Positions 43,100 through 51,400 of a DNA stretch of 64,000 nt are shown in pieces. How positions within the stretch are numbered: the first letter of the stretch is position 1; each line of letters begins with the position of its first letter. The notes under the pieces were generated by a model. It was not told where the DNA came from and made no database searches. It worked only from the letters and a program-made list of their open reading frames with translations. The position numbers were made by a program, and so were the translations under genes. The stretch comes from Fimbriimonas sp. (lineage in GTDB: Bacteria > Armatimonadota > Fimbriimonadia > Fimbriimonadales > Fimbriimonadaceae): the NCBI GenBank assembly GCA_031292555.1, contig JARLGV010000051.1, positions 62,001-126,000 of the forward strand. Reading direction: 5' to 3'.

Positions 43100-45622
43100 C
43101 TACGACACATATTCCATTCGCATATAGGTCACGACCCAATCGTCGCCGAACTTGCGTACCACCGCACGATAGCCCGTCCCGTTCAGGCCGCCAAAGTAGG
43201 TCGAAATGATGAACGTTGCCTCCGTATGATCCTTGTTCCAGGCGACCCACTCGTTTTGCACTTCCTTGGCGCCTTCGCGAGCGCCGTGAAAGCCGATGAA
43301 CGCGATTCCGTGCTCATAGCCGTCCCTAAGCGCCCGGAATCGGTCGGCGGCGTCCTCGCTGACACACAGCACCGGTCCGCGCCTCCCGATGAACTCAAAC
43401 GGCTTCATGCCCTTCGGCAGCGTAACCAGCGCCGGTCCCTCGCTTTGATCGTAGTGATACCGGGCCTCAAACGCGGCGGCAAGCACCTTTTCCAGATCCG
43501 TCTCGGGCGGACGGGCGGCGTTCGGACAGGGATCGACCCCGTCGGGATCTCCGTCCCCATCGGTATCGGCGCGGGCCGGGTCGGTTCCAAGCCGCTTCTC
43601 CACCAGATCGGTGAGTCCGTCGCCGTCCGAATCCGCTCGGATCTCCTTGTTGGTTAGGAGAACGTCGAACCATGCGCCGGCCACCAGTTGGTCGGCCGTT
43701 TTGCCGCCGATGGTTGGCATCGCGCGCTTCCCCCGCCACCGTGGGTCTTTATCGTTCGTCGAGACTCCGGTGAACAGAGGATGCGTCCACTTGCCGCCGA
43801 CCTTCTCGGCCAACCAGAGATCGCCCTCATCCCCGAGCACTCCGCTCTTGAGAAGGCCCCAATGCCGTCCGGACGAGTCGTCCCTTTGGGCAACCACCTT
43901 GGTGCTGGCGCCAAACTCGCCGGCGTTGAGGTACCCGGTAGTCACTCGTTGATCGAGCGGCCTCAGGAGCGTCCTCTTGTTCCGCATGCCGAGAACCGCG
44001 TTGAGCCCCTCCGCGCCTCCGGTGCCGGCGAGGTGGAGATAGGCCTTGAACCGGAGCGTGGAATCGGCCCTGGGGTTCCTGAGCTGTTTGAGCATGAACG
44101 CCACCGCCCGAGGATCGGACGAGTTGACGACGTACTCCCGGGCGACGAAGGTGTTGGACTCGTACATCTCGAAGCCGGGTGTCGCCGTGCCGTCGATCTC
44201 CCTGATGAAGTACGGCGTGATCACTTTGGGATCTCCGAATTTGGCCAAGAGCGTCAGCAAGAGCGGCTTTGCCGACGTGGCCCTTTGGTGCTTTGCCAGG
44301 GATCCGAGCAGGGCGCCCGAGTCGGCCTTCGTCGCCGTCTTCATCAGCAGGTCGCCGACATCGTGGAACTTGCGGTCGAGCGCCATGGAGTCACCGGATT
44401 TACTATGCGCGTCATAGGCTGCGCAGGCAAGCTCGAACGCCTTCAGCAGCGGTTCAAAGGCGTCGTGACCGAGATCGGCGACGCGCTTCTTGTCGGCGTC
44501 GTCGAGTTGATCGAAGCGACTTACGAGGTCGGCGGCCAGCGCACGGCGTTCCGCTTGTCCGGTTGGGATCGAGGGGGCCGATCCGTGTACATATCGGAGG
44601 AGCCGCTGACCATCGAAGGCGACGAGTTGGGTCCCATCCGACCAAACCGGACGTGGAAACGCTTGCTCCGACGGCCCGCCCCAGACCTCTTTGCCACCGG
44701 GAGTGTAGATGGCGACGCGCGTTATCCCCCGGGCGAACAGCCGGTTTCCGACAAAAGATCCAAACTGTGAGCCACCGCTCTCGTTGCGCGGGCCGACGTC
44801 ATGCGACCAGGCAACCCGTCCAGAAATGGGATCGTAAGCACTCAATACTCCAGAGTTAAGGCCAACGAACCAAGGGCCGCACACGCCCCCATAGTCGCCA
44901 TACCCCGAAGTGGAGTGCCAAAGCACTCGACCCGACTTGATTTCAATCGCAACCGATCCGGTGTCATCCTCGACCCAAACGACGCCGCGCAAAACGGGAA
45001 AGGCCGTCCCAAGCATCGACGAATGCGGCCAACTCCACAGAATACGCCCCGTTCGCTCGTCAAGCCCGTAGCTGGTCTCGCCTACATTGACTACCAATCC
45101 GTTCGAGTCCGCGACGATGGACGCGAATCTCGCGCTCCAGCCACCATGCTCGGAGGTCTTCGGCCTTGTGCTTGTCCAGATCCGCCGGTGCTCTGAGATG
45201 GAAATCGCCGAGACCGACCGAGGCGCCAGGCTCGCAAAGATCAGATTGCCGGCGATTGCGATCGGTCCCCCATCGCTCGAACTGGGCATGCTCCAGAGCG
45301 AACGGCCCGTTTTCAGGTCCAGGCAATACAGGCGCCCGTTCGCTTTCTCGGACTCGCTCGTGAGATAGACCCGCGACCGATCGATCGCCACCTTCGACGC
45401 ATACTCCCCTTTCGCCGGCTGGAAGTCCCAGATTCGGTGGCCCGACACGAGGTCGAAGAGATAGCAGTGGTGTACGGACGCCGCACAGAACAGCCGGCCC
45501 TGAATCGCAACGCCCGGCTCGTAGGTGTCCTCGAATATGGTGGTTGTGGCGATCCGTCGGTACGGTGGCAAAGGAGCCATAGCCCCCGACTGAAGAACCA
45601 ACGCAGCTAAAACAGAAACCAA
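43100..45622 (-). CDS. large secreted PQQ-propeller protein with thrombospondin-type-3 calcium repeats
   Basis: 840 residues if it starts at TTG 45622, which has GGAGG 9 bases upstream and yields VSVLAALVLQSGAMA as signal segment; the frame itself opens 40 codons earlier at 45742. Residues about 20-350 are PQQ-like blades (GRLYCLDLKTGRSLWSMP, GLDERTGRILWSWP, VAIEIKSGRVLWH). A helical HEAT-like middle follows. Near residues 680-725 is DSDGDGLTDLVEKRLGTDP, ADTDGDGDPDGVDPCPN, a calcium-binding thrombospondin-type-3 repeat. The C-terminal 120 residues are unassigned. It is probably a surface or periplasmic scaffold. Its 3' end is 28 bases from the fluoride riboswitch, so transcription into it must be separate or read through. 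Confidence 0.8.
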   Translation of the reverse strand: MVSVLAALVLQSGAMAPLPPYRRIATTTIFEDTYEPGVAIQGRLFCAASVHHCYLFDLVSGHRIWDFQPAKGEYASKVAIDRSRVYLTSESEKANGRLYCLDLKTGRSLWSMPSSSDGGPIAIAGNLIFASLAPRSVSAISISEHRRIWTSTRPKTSEHGGWSARFASIVADSNGLVVNVGETSYGLDERTGRILWSWPHSSMLGTAFPVLRGVVWVEDDTGSVAIEIKSGRVLWHSTSGYGDYGGVCGPWFVGLNSGVLSAYDPISGRVAWSHDVGPRNESGGSQFGSFVGNRLFARGITRVAIYTPGGKEVWGGPSEQAFPRPVWSDGTQLVAFDGQRLLRYVHGSAPSIPTGQAERRALAADLVSRFDQLDDADKKRVADLGHDAFEPLLKAFELACAAYDAHSKSGDSMALDRKFHDVGDLLMKTATKADSGALLGSLAKHQRATSAKPLLLTLLAKFGDPKVITPYFIREIDGTATPGFEMYESNTFVAREYVVNSSDPRAVAFMLKQLRNPRADSTLRFKAYLHLAGTGGAEGLNAVLGMRNKRTLLRPLDQRVTTGYLNAGEFGASTKVVAQRDDSSGRHWGLLKSGVLGDEGDLWLAEKVGGKWTHPLFTGVSTNDKDPRWRGKRAMPTIGGKTADQLVAGAWFDVLLTNKEIRADSDGDGLTDLVEKRLGTDPARADTDGDGDPDGVDPCPNAARPPETDLEKVLAAAFEARYHYDQSEGPALVTLPKGMKPFEFIGRRGPVLCVSEDAADRFRALRDGYEHGIAFIGFHGAREGAKEVQNEWVAWNKDHTEATFIISTYFGGLNGTGYRAVVRKFGDDWVVTYMRMEYVS

Positions 45623-46244
45623 CGTTCTCGCCCTCCAAACACCGCAATTGTACGGCGAAACGCGAAGCTCTAGGTTAGGGCATCGCAAGGCCGGCTGCGA
45701 TCCAATATCGAGACGCCCCAAACCTTCAGTCTTTGGCCGCAAAGCGGAGCATCCAGCCCATATAGTAGCGCCGAAGGTGCGAGCCTCTGCCAGCGAAGGG
45801 CGTCAGCCCTGGTACCGATGGCCGGTGACCACCCAGTCCCGAAGGGACGGATTCAGCGGCCGGCCGTAATCATCGACCGGCACGCATGAATCGCCTTCAC
45901 AGCCGTCGAATCGTCCCCTTCAGGGCCGGTTTGCCTGGCACCGTCTGGTCCCAGGGCTGACGCCACTGGGCTGGCAGAGTCTCGCCCTCTTCGGGGCTGC
46001 AAACTGTGTCGAGACGCCAAGCAAGGTTAGGGACCTCTCCGGTGAGATGCACTGGCGAGCCAAGCCTGCGCCTCGGGACGATGCTGAAACTCGTCCCCGG
46101 ACTTTCCAAGGGTCGATTCTATGCTCGGACGTGACTCATGTGCGCGTAGCCGGAGTTCGGAGAATAGATGCGCTTCTGTGAAGATAGGATTGGAACGTCT
46201 TCGGCGGCTAACGTCAAGGCACTGAACGTGGTTCAATAGGGCTG
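45623..46244. other. gene-free region carrying the palindromic element
   Basis: Apart from the palindrome (45763-46003) I see no gene. The stretch 46004-46244 includes the presumed upstream region of the nucleotidyltransferase-like gene; no strong promoter stands out. Confidence 0.5.
45763..46003. repeat. about 240-bp imperfect palindromic element
   Basis: The element is symmetric around 45882. CTCTGCCAG-N5-GGCGTCAGCCCTGG (45785-45812) is mirrored by CCAGGGCTGACGCC-N6-CTGGCAGAG (45951-45979). Further in, TCCCGAAGGGACGGATTC (about 45837-45854) mirrors GAATCGTCCCCTTCAGGG (about 45909-45926); further out, GCGCCGAAGGTGCGAG mirrors CTCGCCCTCTTCGGGGCT. There is no gene inside. It looks like a MITE- or REP-type element, or a long hairpin RNA. 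Confidence 0.75.
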
Positions 46245-47084
46245 ATGAGAAGAATCGAGCAGGCTCGGACGGCGGAACGAAAAGCCTTGTTGGCGAGCAT
46301 CGTCAGGAAATTCCATGACGATCAGAGGCTGCTTGCGTTTTGGCTCGAAGGTTCGCTTGGGCGCGGACGGTTCGACGCTTGGAGCGACCTGGACATGTGG
46401 ACCGTCGCCCGGGACGAGGACTTCGAGAGCGTCGTCGCGGATCGCTATCGGATCATCGAAACGATTGGGGATCTCGTTCTGACGGTGGAATCCCCGCAGA
46501 ACGGACCGTCGGGCGGCTTCTACCTGATGGCCGGATTCGACTGTCCGACCGGTATCCAACTGGTCGACTGGTATTGTCAGCCGGCTAGCAAGGCGTGTCA
46601 ACCCCGTTCAGAGAGCGTCGTGTTCGTCCGACCCGAACTGGCCGAATCGAAGCGGTGGCAGTCGACGACGCCGGAAGACGGCATCGAATTGATCTTCCGC
46701 CGTCAAGAAGGCAGCGACGACTCGATCCGTCTCAACCAGCCCTACGTGGCATGGCATCCCAGCGAGGAGGAGGAGCGCGTCAACTCCGGGTACCTCGCCT
46801 GGGCGATGATCGCGATCCAAGCGAAGCAGATCGTCCGCGCACCCCATGCCGCCGGTCTGCAGTTCGAGACGTTTATCGCCAACCTGGTCGCCAAGGCGAG
46901 TTCTCACAAGCAGACCCTTCGCCCGTCGACCGTCGACGCCGCGAAACCGGGAGAGAAGCTGGACCGTTTAATCGACCTCTCCGGCGGGCTGATCCGAGTT
47001 CTGCCCGCGCACGTCAAACTCCAGGAGTCGATCCTTCGAACACTGAGCGCCGCCCGCCACTCCCTGCCGCGAGCCGATCGGTAG
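46245..47084 (+). CDS. nucleotidyltransferase-fold protein
   Basis: 279 residues. The N-terminal active-site pattern is FWLEGSLGRGRFDAWSDLDMW: G-S, then two Asp in D-A-W-S-D-L-D, as in polymerase-beta-like nucleotidyltransferases (MNT, aminoglycoside adenylyltransferases). The region from residue 180 is helical (LAWAMIAIQAKQIV, FETFIANLVAKA), as in the substrate-binding half of ANT-type enzymes. It may transfer a nucleotide to a small molecule or be a housekeeping relative; drug resistance cannot be claimed. No ribosome binding site is obvious. It stands alone after the palindromic element. Confidence 0.75.
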   Translation: MRRIEQARTAERKALLASIVRKFHDDQRLLAFWLEGSLGRGRFDAWSDLDMWTVARDEDFESVVADRYRIIETIGDLVLTVESPQNGPSGGFYLMAGFDCPTGIQLVDWYCQPASKACQPRSESVVFVRPELAESKRWQSTTPEDGIELIFRRQEGSDDSIRLNQPYVAWHPSEEEERVNSGYLAWAMIAIQAKQIVRAPHAAGLQFETFIANLVAKASSHKQTLRPSTVDAAKPGEKLDRLIDLSGGLIRVLPAHVKLQESILRTLSAARHSLPRADR

Positions 47085-47248
47085 CGGACGATCCATCATC
47101 TTCGCGTTCCGTCGAGGTCCGTTGCGTCAGAAGGTCGTTCCATGTTTCTCGCAACAGTTGGTGAAGGGGCGCTAAGATTCGCAAAGGGGACATTTGCTGA
47201 CGCTCGTGCGTCTTGACTTCTTTCCCGGTCCGTCGCCATAGTTCGGGC

Positions 47249-48346
47249 ATGGCATTCAACGGGCTTGGCATGCATCTCGGCAATCTGTCTCGGCTGTCAC
47301 ACGCAAAGACGCGTTCGATCTCTCCGGAGAATCTCAAGGGCGACAAGGGCAAAGGGGGAATGGCGACGACCGGCTCGGGAGAGCGCCCGGCACGGGACCT
47401 CGGCCAAGGCTGGAAGGTGAATCCGTGCGTGCGGATCGTGTCCGGCGAGACGTATGAAATCGCCGATATCGAGGGGCCAGGCGCGATCCAGCAGATCTGG
47501 ATGACGCCGACCGGCACCTGGCGCAACACGATCATCCGATTCTATTGGGACGACGAGGAAACCCCGTCGGTGGAGTGCCCGGTCGGAGACTTCTTCGCCT
47601 GCGGATGGGGCAAGTACGCTCAGGTCACGTCGCTAGCGGTTTGCGTGAACCCGGGAAGTGCGTTCAACTGCTACTGGGAGATGCCGTTCCGCAAGCGGTG
47701 CCGCATCACGATGGAGAACATCGGCGACGACATGACCCTGTACTACCAGGTCAACTACACCCTCACCGAGGTTCCGGAGGACGCGGCGTACTTCCACGCT
47801 CAGTTCCGGCGGACAAACCCGCTCCCATACAAGAACGTGTACACGATCCTCGAAGGGGTGAAGGGTCAGGGCCAGTACGTCGGCACCTACATGGCCTGGG
47901 GAGTCAATAACAACGGCTGGTGGGGCGAGGGCGAGATCAAGTTCTACTTGGACGGCGACGCCGACTTCGCGACCATCGTCGGCACCGGCACGGAAGACTA
48001 TTTCTGCGGCTCCTACGACTTCGACGTCAAGGGCAAGACCCAGTACGGAGTCGAAACCCTCGAGTATCAGGAGTTCAACACGCCCTACGCCGGACTGCCG
48101 CAAGTGATTCGAGGCGACGGCCACTACCAGGTCCAGCAGCGGTTCGGCCTCTACCGCTGGCACATCATGGATCCGATCCGCTTCGAAACCGACCTACACG
48201 TCACGATCCAAGCGCTCGGATGGCGCTCGGGCGGCCGATACCTGCCCCTGCAGGACGACATCGCATCGGTGGCCTTCTGGTATCAGTCCGAACCCCATGC
48301 CCCCTTCCCCGCCCTGCCGGACAAGGACTATTTGGAAGTGATATAG
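47249..48346 (+). CDS. DUF2961 (GH172-like) glycoside hydrolase
   Basis: 365 residues from ATG at 47249; a TTG 12 codons earlier is less likely. Typical start ARTRSISPENLKGDKGKGG-like (here TRSISPENLKGDKGKGGM), then GPGAIQQIWMT, FYWDDEETPSVECPVGDFF, and GTGTEDYFCGSYDF with the conserved acidic residues of DUF2961. Some members of this family are now classed as GH172 and act on fructofuranose or arabinofuranose linkages. No signal peptide is visible, so it is probably cytoplasmic. Length matches single-domain members. Convergent with a lipoprotein hydrolase. Confidence 0.9.
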   Translation: MAFNGLGMHLGNLSRLSHAKTRSISPENLKGDKGKGGMATTGSGERPARDLGQGWKVNPCVRIVSGETYEIADIEGPGAIQQIWMTPTGTWRNTIIRFYWDDEETPSVECPVGDFFACGWGKYAQVTSLAVCVNPGSAFNCYWEMPFRKRCRITMENIGDDMTLYYQVNYTLTEVPEDAAYFHAQFRRTNPLPYKNVYTILEGVKGQGQYVGTYMAWGVNNNGWWGEGEIKFYLDGDADFATIVGTGTEDYFCGSYDFDVKGKTQYGVETLEYQEFNTPYAGLPQVIRGDGHYQVQQRFGLYRWHIMDPIRFETDLHVTIQALGWRSGGRYLPLQDDIASVAFWYQSEPHAPFPALPDKDYLEVI

Positions 48347-48357
48347 GGGCGGGGAGC

Positions 48358-48463
48358 GGGTCGGAGCGGAGGGGCGGAACATGGGGTTCGGACGTAAAAC
48401 CAACAGCAGAACGTTGGGCGAGCCGACGCCTGTGCGGCTTGGCTGCACCCTCCGGTCCGACCC
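48358..48463. terminator. inverted repeat between convergent genes
   Basis: GGGTCGGAGCGGAGGG (48358-48373) pairs with CCCTCCGGTCCGACCC (48448-48463) at 15 of 16 positions, enclosing a 74-base loop with a further hairpin AGCCG...CGGCT (48421-48439). It lies exactly between stops at 48346 and 48471, so it could end both transcripts, or be a REP-type insertion. Confidence 0.5.
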
Positions 48464-48470
48464 TCTACCC

Positions 48471-49244
48471 TCAGCCAGTCCCGCCCTGCATCTTCAAAAA
48501 CGCCTGCACCTTTGCCATATAGGCATCGGCGGCTTTTGATTTTTCGGGGATTAGGGTGGAGGATCCGTGGACGCCGTCGGGGAGGACGACCGAAGTTTTA
48601 TCTTTGCTTGCCAGTTTGGCAAACAGGTCGGAGCGGCCGTCGCTCCATTCGTCTTGGGTGCAGGCTAGCAGCACAGGCTGAGTTACCTTCTTGGCCCAGG
48701 TTCCGACTACCGTCTTGTCGTCCATGTACTCGCCCGGCGAAAAGGCCAGAACAGCCGCAATGGATGGGTTCTCGGACGCCAGTTTGAGCACGAGCGATGC
48801 GCTATAGCTGCTGCCCCAGACCAGAATCTTTCCGTATTTCTTGCTTTCGGCGTATTTCAGGGTTCCAAGCAGGTCGTTGTAGGCCGCCATGTAGTCGCCG
48901 CTGCCCGATTTCGTGACGGTGCGGTTGTCTCGACCCCACATATCCCCTCCGGATCGCTGGTCGACGGCGATACAGTCGAAGCCGAGGGATGTGATTTTCG
49001 GCGCGATCGCGTCATATTCATTCGCGTTTGATCCGGCTTGGTGGAACATTAGAACGACCGATGCCGCTCCCGCCTTCGTGGAGGCGTAGAAGTCTGCATA
49101 GACCGCCTTTCCGTCGGCTGCCGCAAATCGAATCTCCTTGCCGGAGCGACTATCTGCGACCGGCCTTCCGTCCGCCGAATCCCTCGGAGAACCGCAGCCC
49201 CACACCGAAAGAACGATCGCGAATACCGGCCAAGACGATCTCAT
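48471..49244 (-). CDS. lipoprotein alpha/beta-hydrolase
   Basis: 257 residues. The N-terminus SSWPVFAIVLSVWGC gives a lipobox with Cys17. The alpha/beta fold is visible: VVLMFHQAGSNANEY (oxyanion strand), VWGSSYSAS with the nucleophile Ser (elbow G-S-S-Y-S, the last position being Ser rather than Gly), an acid in CTQDEWSDG and His in LPDGVHGSS. It is similar to dienelactone-hydrolase-like esterases. It is probably anchored in a membrane facing the periplasm. Substrate unknown. Confidence 0.82.
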   Translation of the reverse strand: MRSSWPVFAIVLSVWGCGSPRDSADGRPVADSRSGKEIRFAAADGKAVYADFYASTKAGAASVVLMFHQAGSNANEYDAIAPKITSLGFDCIAVDQRSGGDMWGRDNRTVTKSGSGDYMAAYNDLLGTLKYAESKKYGKILVWGSSYSASLVLKLASENPSIAAVLAFSPGEYMDDKTVVGTWAKKVTQPVLLACTQDEWSDGRSDLFAKLASKDKTSVVLPDGVHGSSTLIPEKSKAADAYMAKVQAFLKMQGGTG

Positions 49245-49610
49245 GGCCCATTATAGAGCCAGTAGGATTCGGCGTCCCATACTGATCGATGGGCTTGCTT
49301 GAGTCCATTCGACAACCAGAGACGGCACAAAAGCGGCATACTGTGCAGAACCGATTATGCTTGCAGACGGGTTATGCCAAGTCCCGGGCGTCAAAGCTAG
49401 TCAATTAATGTCATTTTGCTCAATTGGGCATTGAGACTGGCATTTTCCTGGCGGTACCTGTCAAATTCTCTAGGTGCCTGGCAGTACGGGATTTCATAAG
49501 TTAGGTTAGAATTGGAGTGAGGATGCAGAGAAGTGCGAACCGCTATTGGGAATCGTCGATTGAGATTGTCATGCGATAACCCAGTGATTCCGCATGATTA
49601 GGGAGTTCTT
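49245..49610. other. AT-richer gene-free stretch
   Basis: Visibly less GC-rich than its neighbours. It carries two copies of CCTGGC(G/A)GTAC, starting at 49447 and 49477 (30 bp apart). A tiny frame of 18 residues at 49523-49579, preceded by GGAGTGAGG, is possible but unsupported. It probably contains the promoter of the HEPN-type gene. Confidence 0.4.
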
Positions 49611-50036
49611 ATGGATTCTAGCCTTAGCTACCGGGAGGGTAGATTATTGTCCACTCACGTTCCACGAATTGAAAAACTACGACGTTCCTTAGTGGCTCTC
49701 CAGGAGTTTTTGGAGAAGCCGGCCAATTCCAAGCTCGATCATGCCGGAATCGTCTTCGGCTTTGTCGTCGCCTTCGAGCACGCCTGGAAGTGCTTGGAGG
49801 ACCGAGTCTCCGATCTCGGCTATGCCACTCGGAAAATCAAACCGATCCTCGACACAATCCTCAAAGCCGGTCTGATTCCCGCTTCGGACGAGAAGATCTG
49901 GATGCAGATGCTCGAAGACAAGAACCTATCGTGGCACGTCTACGACGAAGATCAAGCCTGCGAACTGGCGGGCCGAATTCGCAGCACTCACCTTGAGGCT
50001 CTGGATTCGCTTTACCATCGCCTTCGGGGCCGCTAG
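49611..50036 (+). CDS. nucleotidyltransferase substrate-binding (HEPN/HI0074-type) protein
   Basis: 141 residues, all helical. The family pattern is seen in KLRRSLVALQEFLEKP, then IVFGFVVAFEHAWKCLEDRVSDLGY and KIWMQMLEDKNLSWHVYDE. Members are the small helical partner of MNT-type nucleotidyltransferases, forming HepT/MntA-like toxin-antitoxin pairs or orphan complexes. Here no nucleotidyltransferase gene is adjacent on either side. GGGAG lies 5 bases before the ATG. Its stop and the stop of the convergent gene share one CTAG. Confidence 0.82.
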   Translation: MDSSLSYREGRLLSTHVPRIEKLRRSLVALQEFLEKPANSKLDHAGIVFGFVVAFEHAWKCLEDRVSDLGYATRKIKPILDTILKAGLIPASDEKIWMQMLEDKNLSWHVYDEDQACELAGRIRSTHLEALDSLYHRLRGR

Positions 50037-50677
50037 TCTATCTCCCTCCGTGCCGCTTGCTTGCGGATCGCCGCTCGAGCCGGCGATCCGTCACACCCGA
50101 CGATACGTAACGGGAATGCCACCAACTCGTAGTGCCCCGGCTCGACATGCCTCAGATCCAACCCTTCCAAGATAGGGATTCCCGCCCCAAGCAATATGTA
50201 GTGGCAGGGATACGTCGAAGTACCCCATTGGTCCACCGACAGATAATCGATGCCGACAAGTTTCGCGCCGCGGTCGACTAGAGCTTCGGCAGCATCTGCC
50301 TCGAAGTAGACATAGTTGGGCGAAAAGCGTGGGACGTCGCAGAGTGCCCCATTAAGGGTTTTGAATAGCATGCAGAGGCCCCTGCAATCGGACGGGATGT
50401 CCGCCAGCATGATCGATTCGCCCTCTACCTCCACAACAATCGCGTCTCCAGATACCGTGGTCAACGGTATAGAATCGATGCCCGCTCCGCCCTCGATAAA
50501 GTGAGCGGGAGCATCCATGTGGGTCGACATATGGGAGATCCAGTCCAGTTTGGTGATCTGGACAATCGATTCCCTTCCCACTTCGCAGATCCGAGACATC
50601 TGGATGGCTTCGTCTCCTGGCCACTGAGGAATGCCCTCTTCGATTGCGAGGCTGATATCGATCCAAGGGTTAGGCAT
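50033..50677 (-). CDS. cyclase family protein (kynurenine formamidase-like)
   Basis: 214 residues from ATG at 50677 (MPNPWIDISLAIEEGIPQWPGD); the frame extends further upstream but the family start is here. The metal-binding signature HxxTHxDxPxH appears as HMSTHMDAPAHF. KLVGIDYLSVDQWGTS and LEGLDLRHVEPGHYELVAFPLRI complete the fold. Members hydrolyse formyl-kynurenine, isatin and related amides. No tryptophan pathway genes are near. The reading frame overlaps the previous gene by the 4 bases of CTAG. Confidence 0.87.
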   Translation of the reverse strand: MPNPWIDISLAIEEGIPQWPGDEAIQMSRICEVGRESIVQITKLDWISHMSTHMDAPAHFIEGGAGIDSIPLTTVSGDAIVVEVEGESIMLADIPSDCRGLCMLFKTLNGALCDVPRFSPNYVYFEADAAEALVDRGAKLVGIDYLSVDQWGTSTYPCHYILLGAGIPILEGLDLRHVEPGHYELVAFPLRIVGCDGSPARAAIRKQAARREID

Positions 50678-50798
50678 CTTCCCGATGCTACTCCACCTTG
50701 TCCTGCTTCGCTGGTCGCCGGCCGCCATCGGCGCCGATTTATCGAGGAAGCGCCCTCCAAGTGTAGGATTCCAGGCAAATGCACCGTAAGTTATAGAC

Positions 50799-51104
50799 AT
50801 GATGAAGTTGTTCGTAATGGCTTCGGCACTCCTTGTTTGCTCAGTCGGACTCTGTCAGTCTCCAGATCACAACAAGAAAGACAAATCGGTTCATCACGCC
50901 GCGATGCATGCCGAGGATTGGGTGAACCGTCGCGTGAGCGCGCCCCACGGCAAGAACGCGATCCGACGGAAGAAGAACCTGAAACACAAGGCGAACGTCG
51001 TCCACCACGGAGCGATGCATACCGAACACTGGATCGACCACCACGTAAGCGCCCCGCACAAGAAGAAGGCAAAGGCTCCCCACAAGGGCGACAAAGGGCA
51101 ATAG
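50799..51104 (+). CDS. small secreted His-rich protein with two internal repeats
   Basis: 101 residues with a signal peptide (LFVMASALLVCSVGLC, cleavage near residue 20). The mature part is very basic and His-rich and holds two copies of one unit: VHHAAMHAEDWVNRRVSAPH (31-50) and VHHGAMHTEHWIDHHVSAPH (68-87), 37 residues apart. The conserved VHHxAMHxExW and VSAPH invite metal or polyanion binding. No family recognised. It is divergent from the cyclase gene. An obvious ribosome binding site is missing. The repeats argue that this is a real, selected protein and not a chance frame. Confidence 0.7.
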   Translation: MMKLFVMASALLVCSVGLCQSPDHNKKDKSVHHAAMHAEDWVNRRVSAPHGKNAIRRKKNLKHKANVVHHGAMHTEHWIDHHVSAPHKKKAKAPHKGDKGQ

Positions 51105-51203
51105 AGGCAAAGCGCGGGTCGCGGGACTGGTGGCCACGAGCCGGTTGCCATATCGCTGGCTCGAAGGGGCTGTTCGACGCATTCCCGAAATCCTCCCCCC
51201 ACG

Positions 51204-51233
51204 CTCTCCCTCCGCGGACGGAAGGAGAGGGAG
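51204..51233. repeat. dispersed palindromic element (REP-like), single copy
   Basis: CTCTCCCTCCG-CGGA-CGGAAGGAGAGGGAG is the same palindrome as in the 244-bp tandem repeat at 39619 and 39863, with the same flank GAGC(G/A)(C/T)(A/T)TCGC(A/G)CGGC. It lies between the His-rich protein and the BTAD regulator and may act as terminator or REP element. Confidence 0.7.
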
Positions 51234-51297
51234 CATTTCGCGCGGCCCGCTCCCCGCGACTAGGACTTTCGTGCCAATTGCCTCATATCTGGGTCGA

Positions 51298-51315
51298 GTG
51301 CACAACGTTGTGCAC
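51298..51315 (+). promoter_or_regulatory. perfect 18-bp palindrome upstream of the BTAD regulator
   Basis: GTGCACAACGTTGTGCAC is a perfect palindrome 85 bases before the regulator start. GTGCA recurs at 51322-51326. Its symmetry and place suggest a dimeric-regulator operator, possibly autoregulation. Confidence 0.5.
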
Positions 51316-51400
51316 GCCTTCGTGCATGGCCGTCCAATACGCTGTCCCTGTGTCCACCCAGCATACGTTGCATTGTTTGTTTGTAAAGGAGATAGTCTAG

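Noticed and set aside
49523-49579. 18-residue frame with GGAGTGAGG upstream, a possible leader peptide
   Set aside because: No attenuator structure or runs of one amino acid; too short to support.
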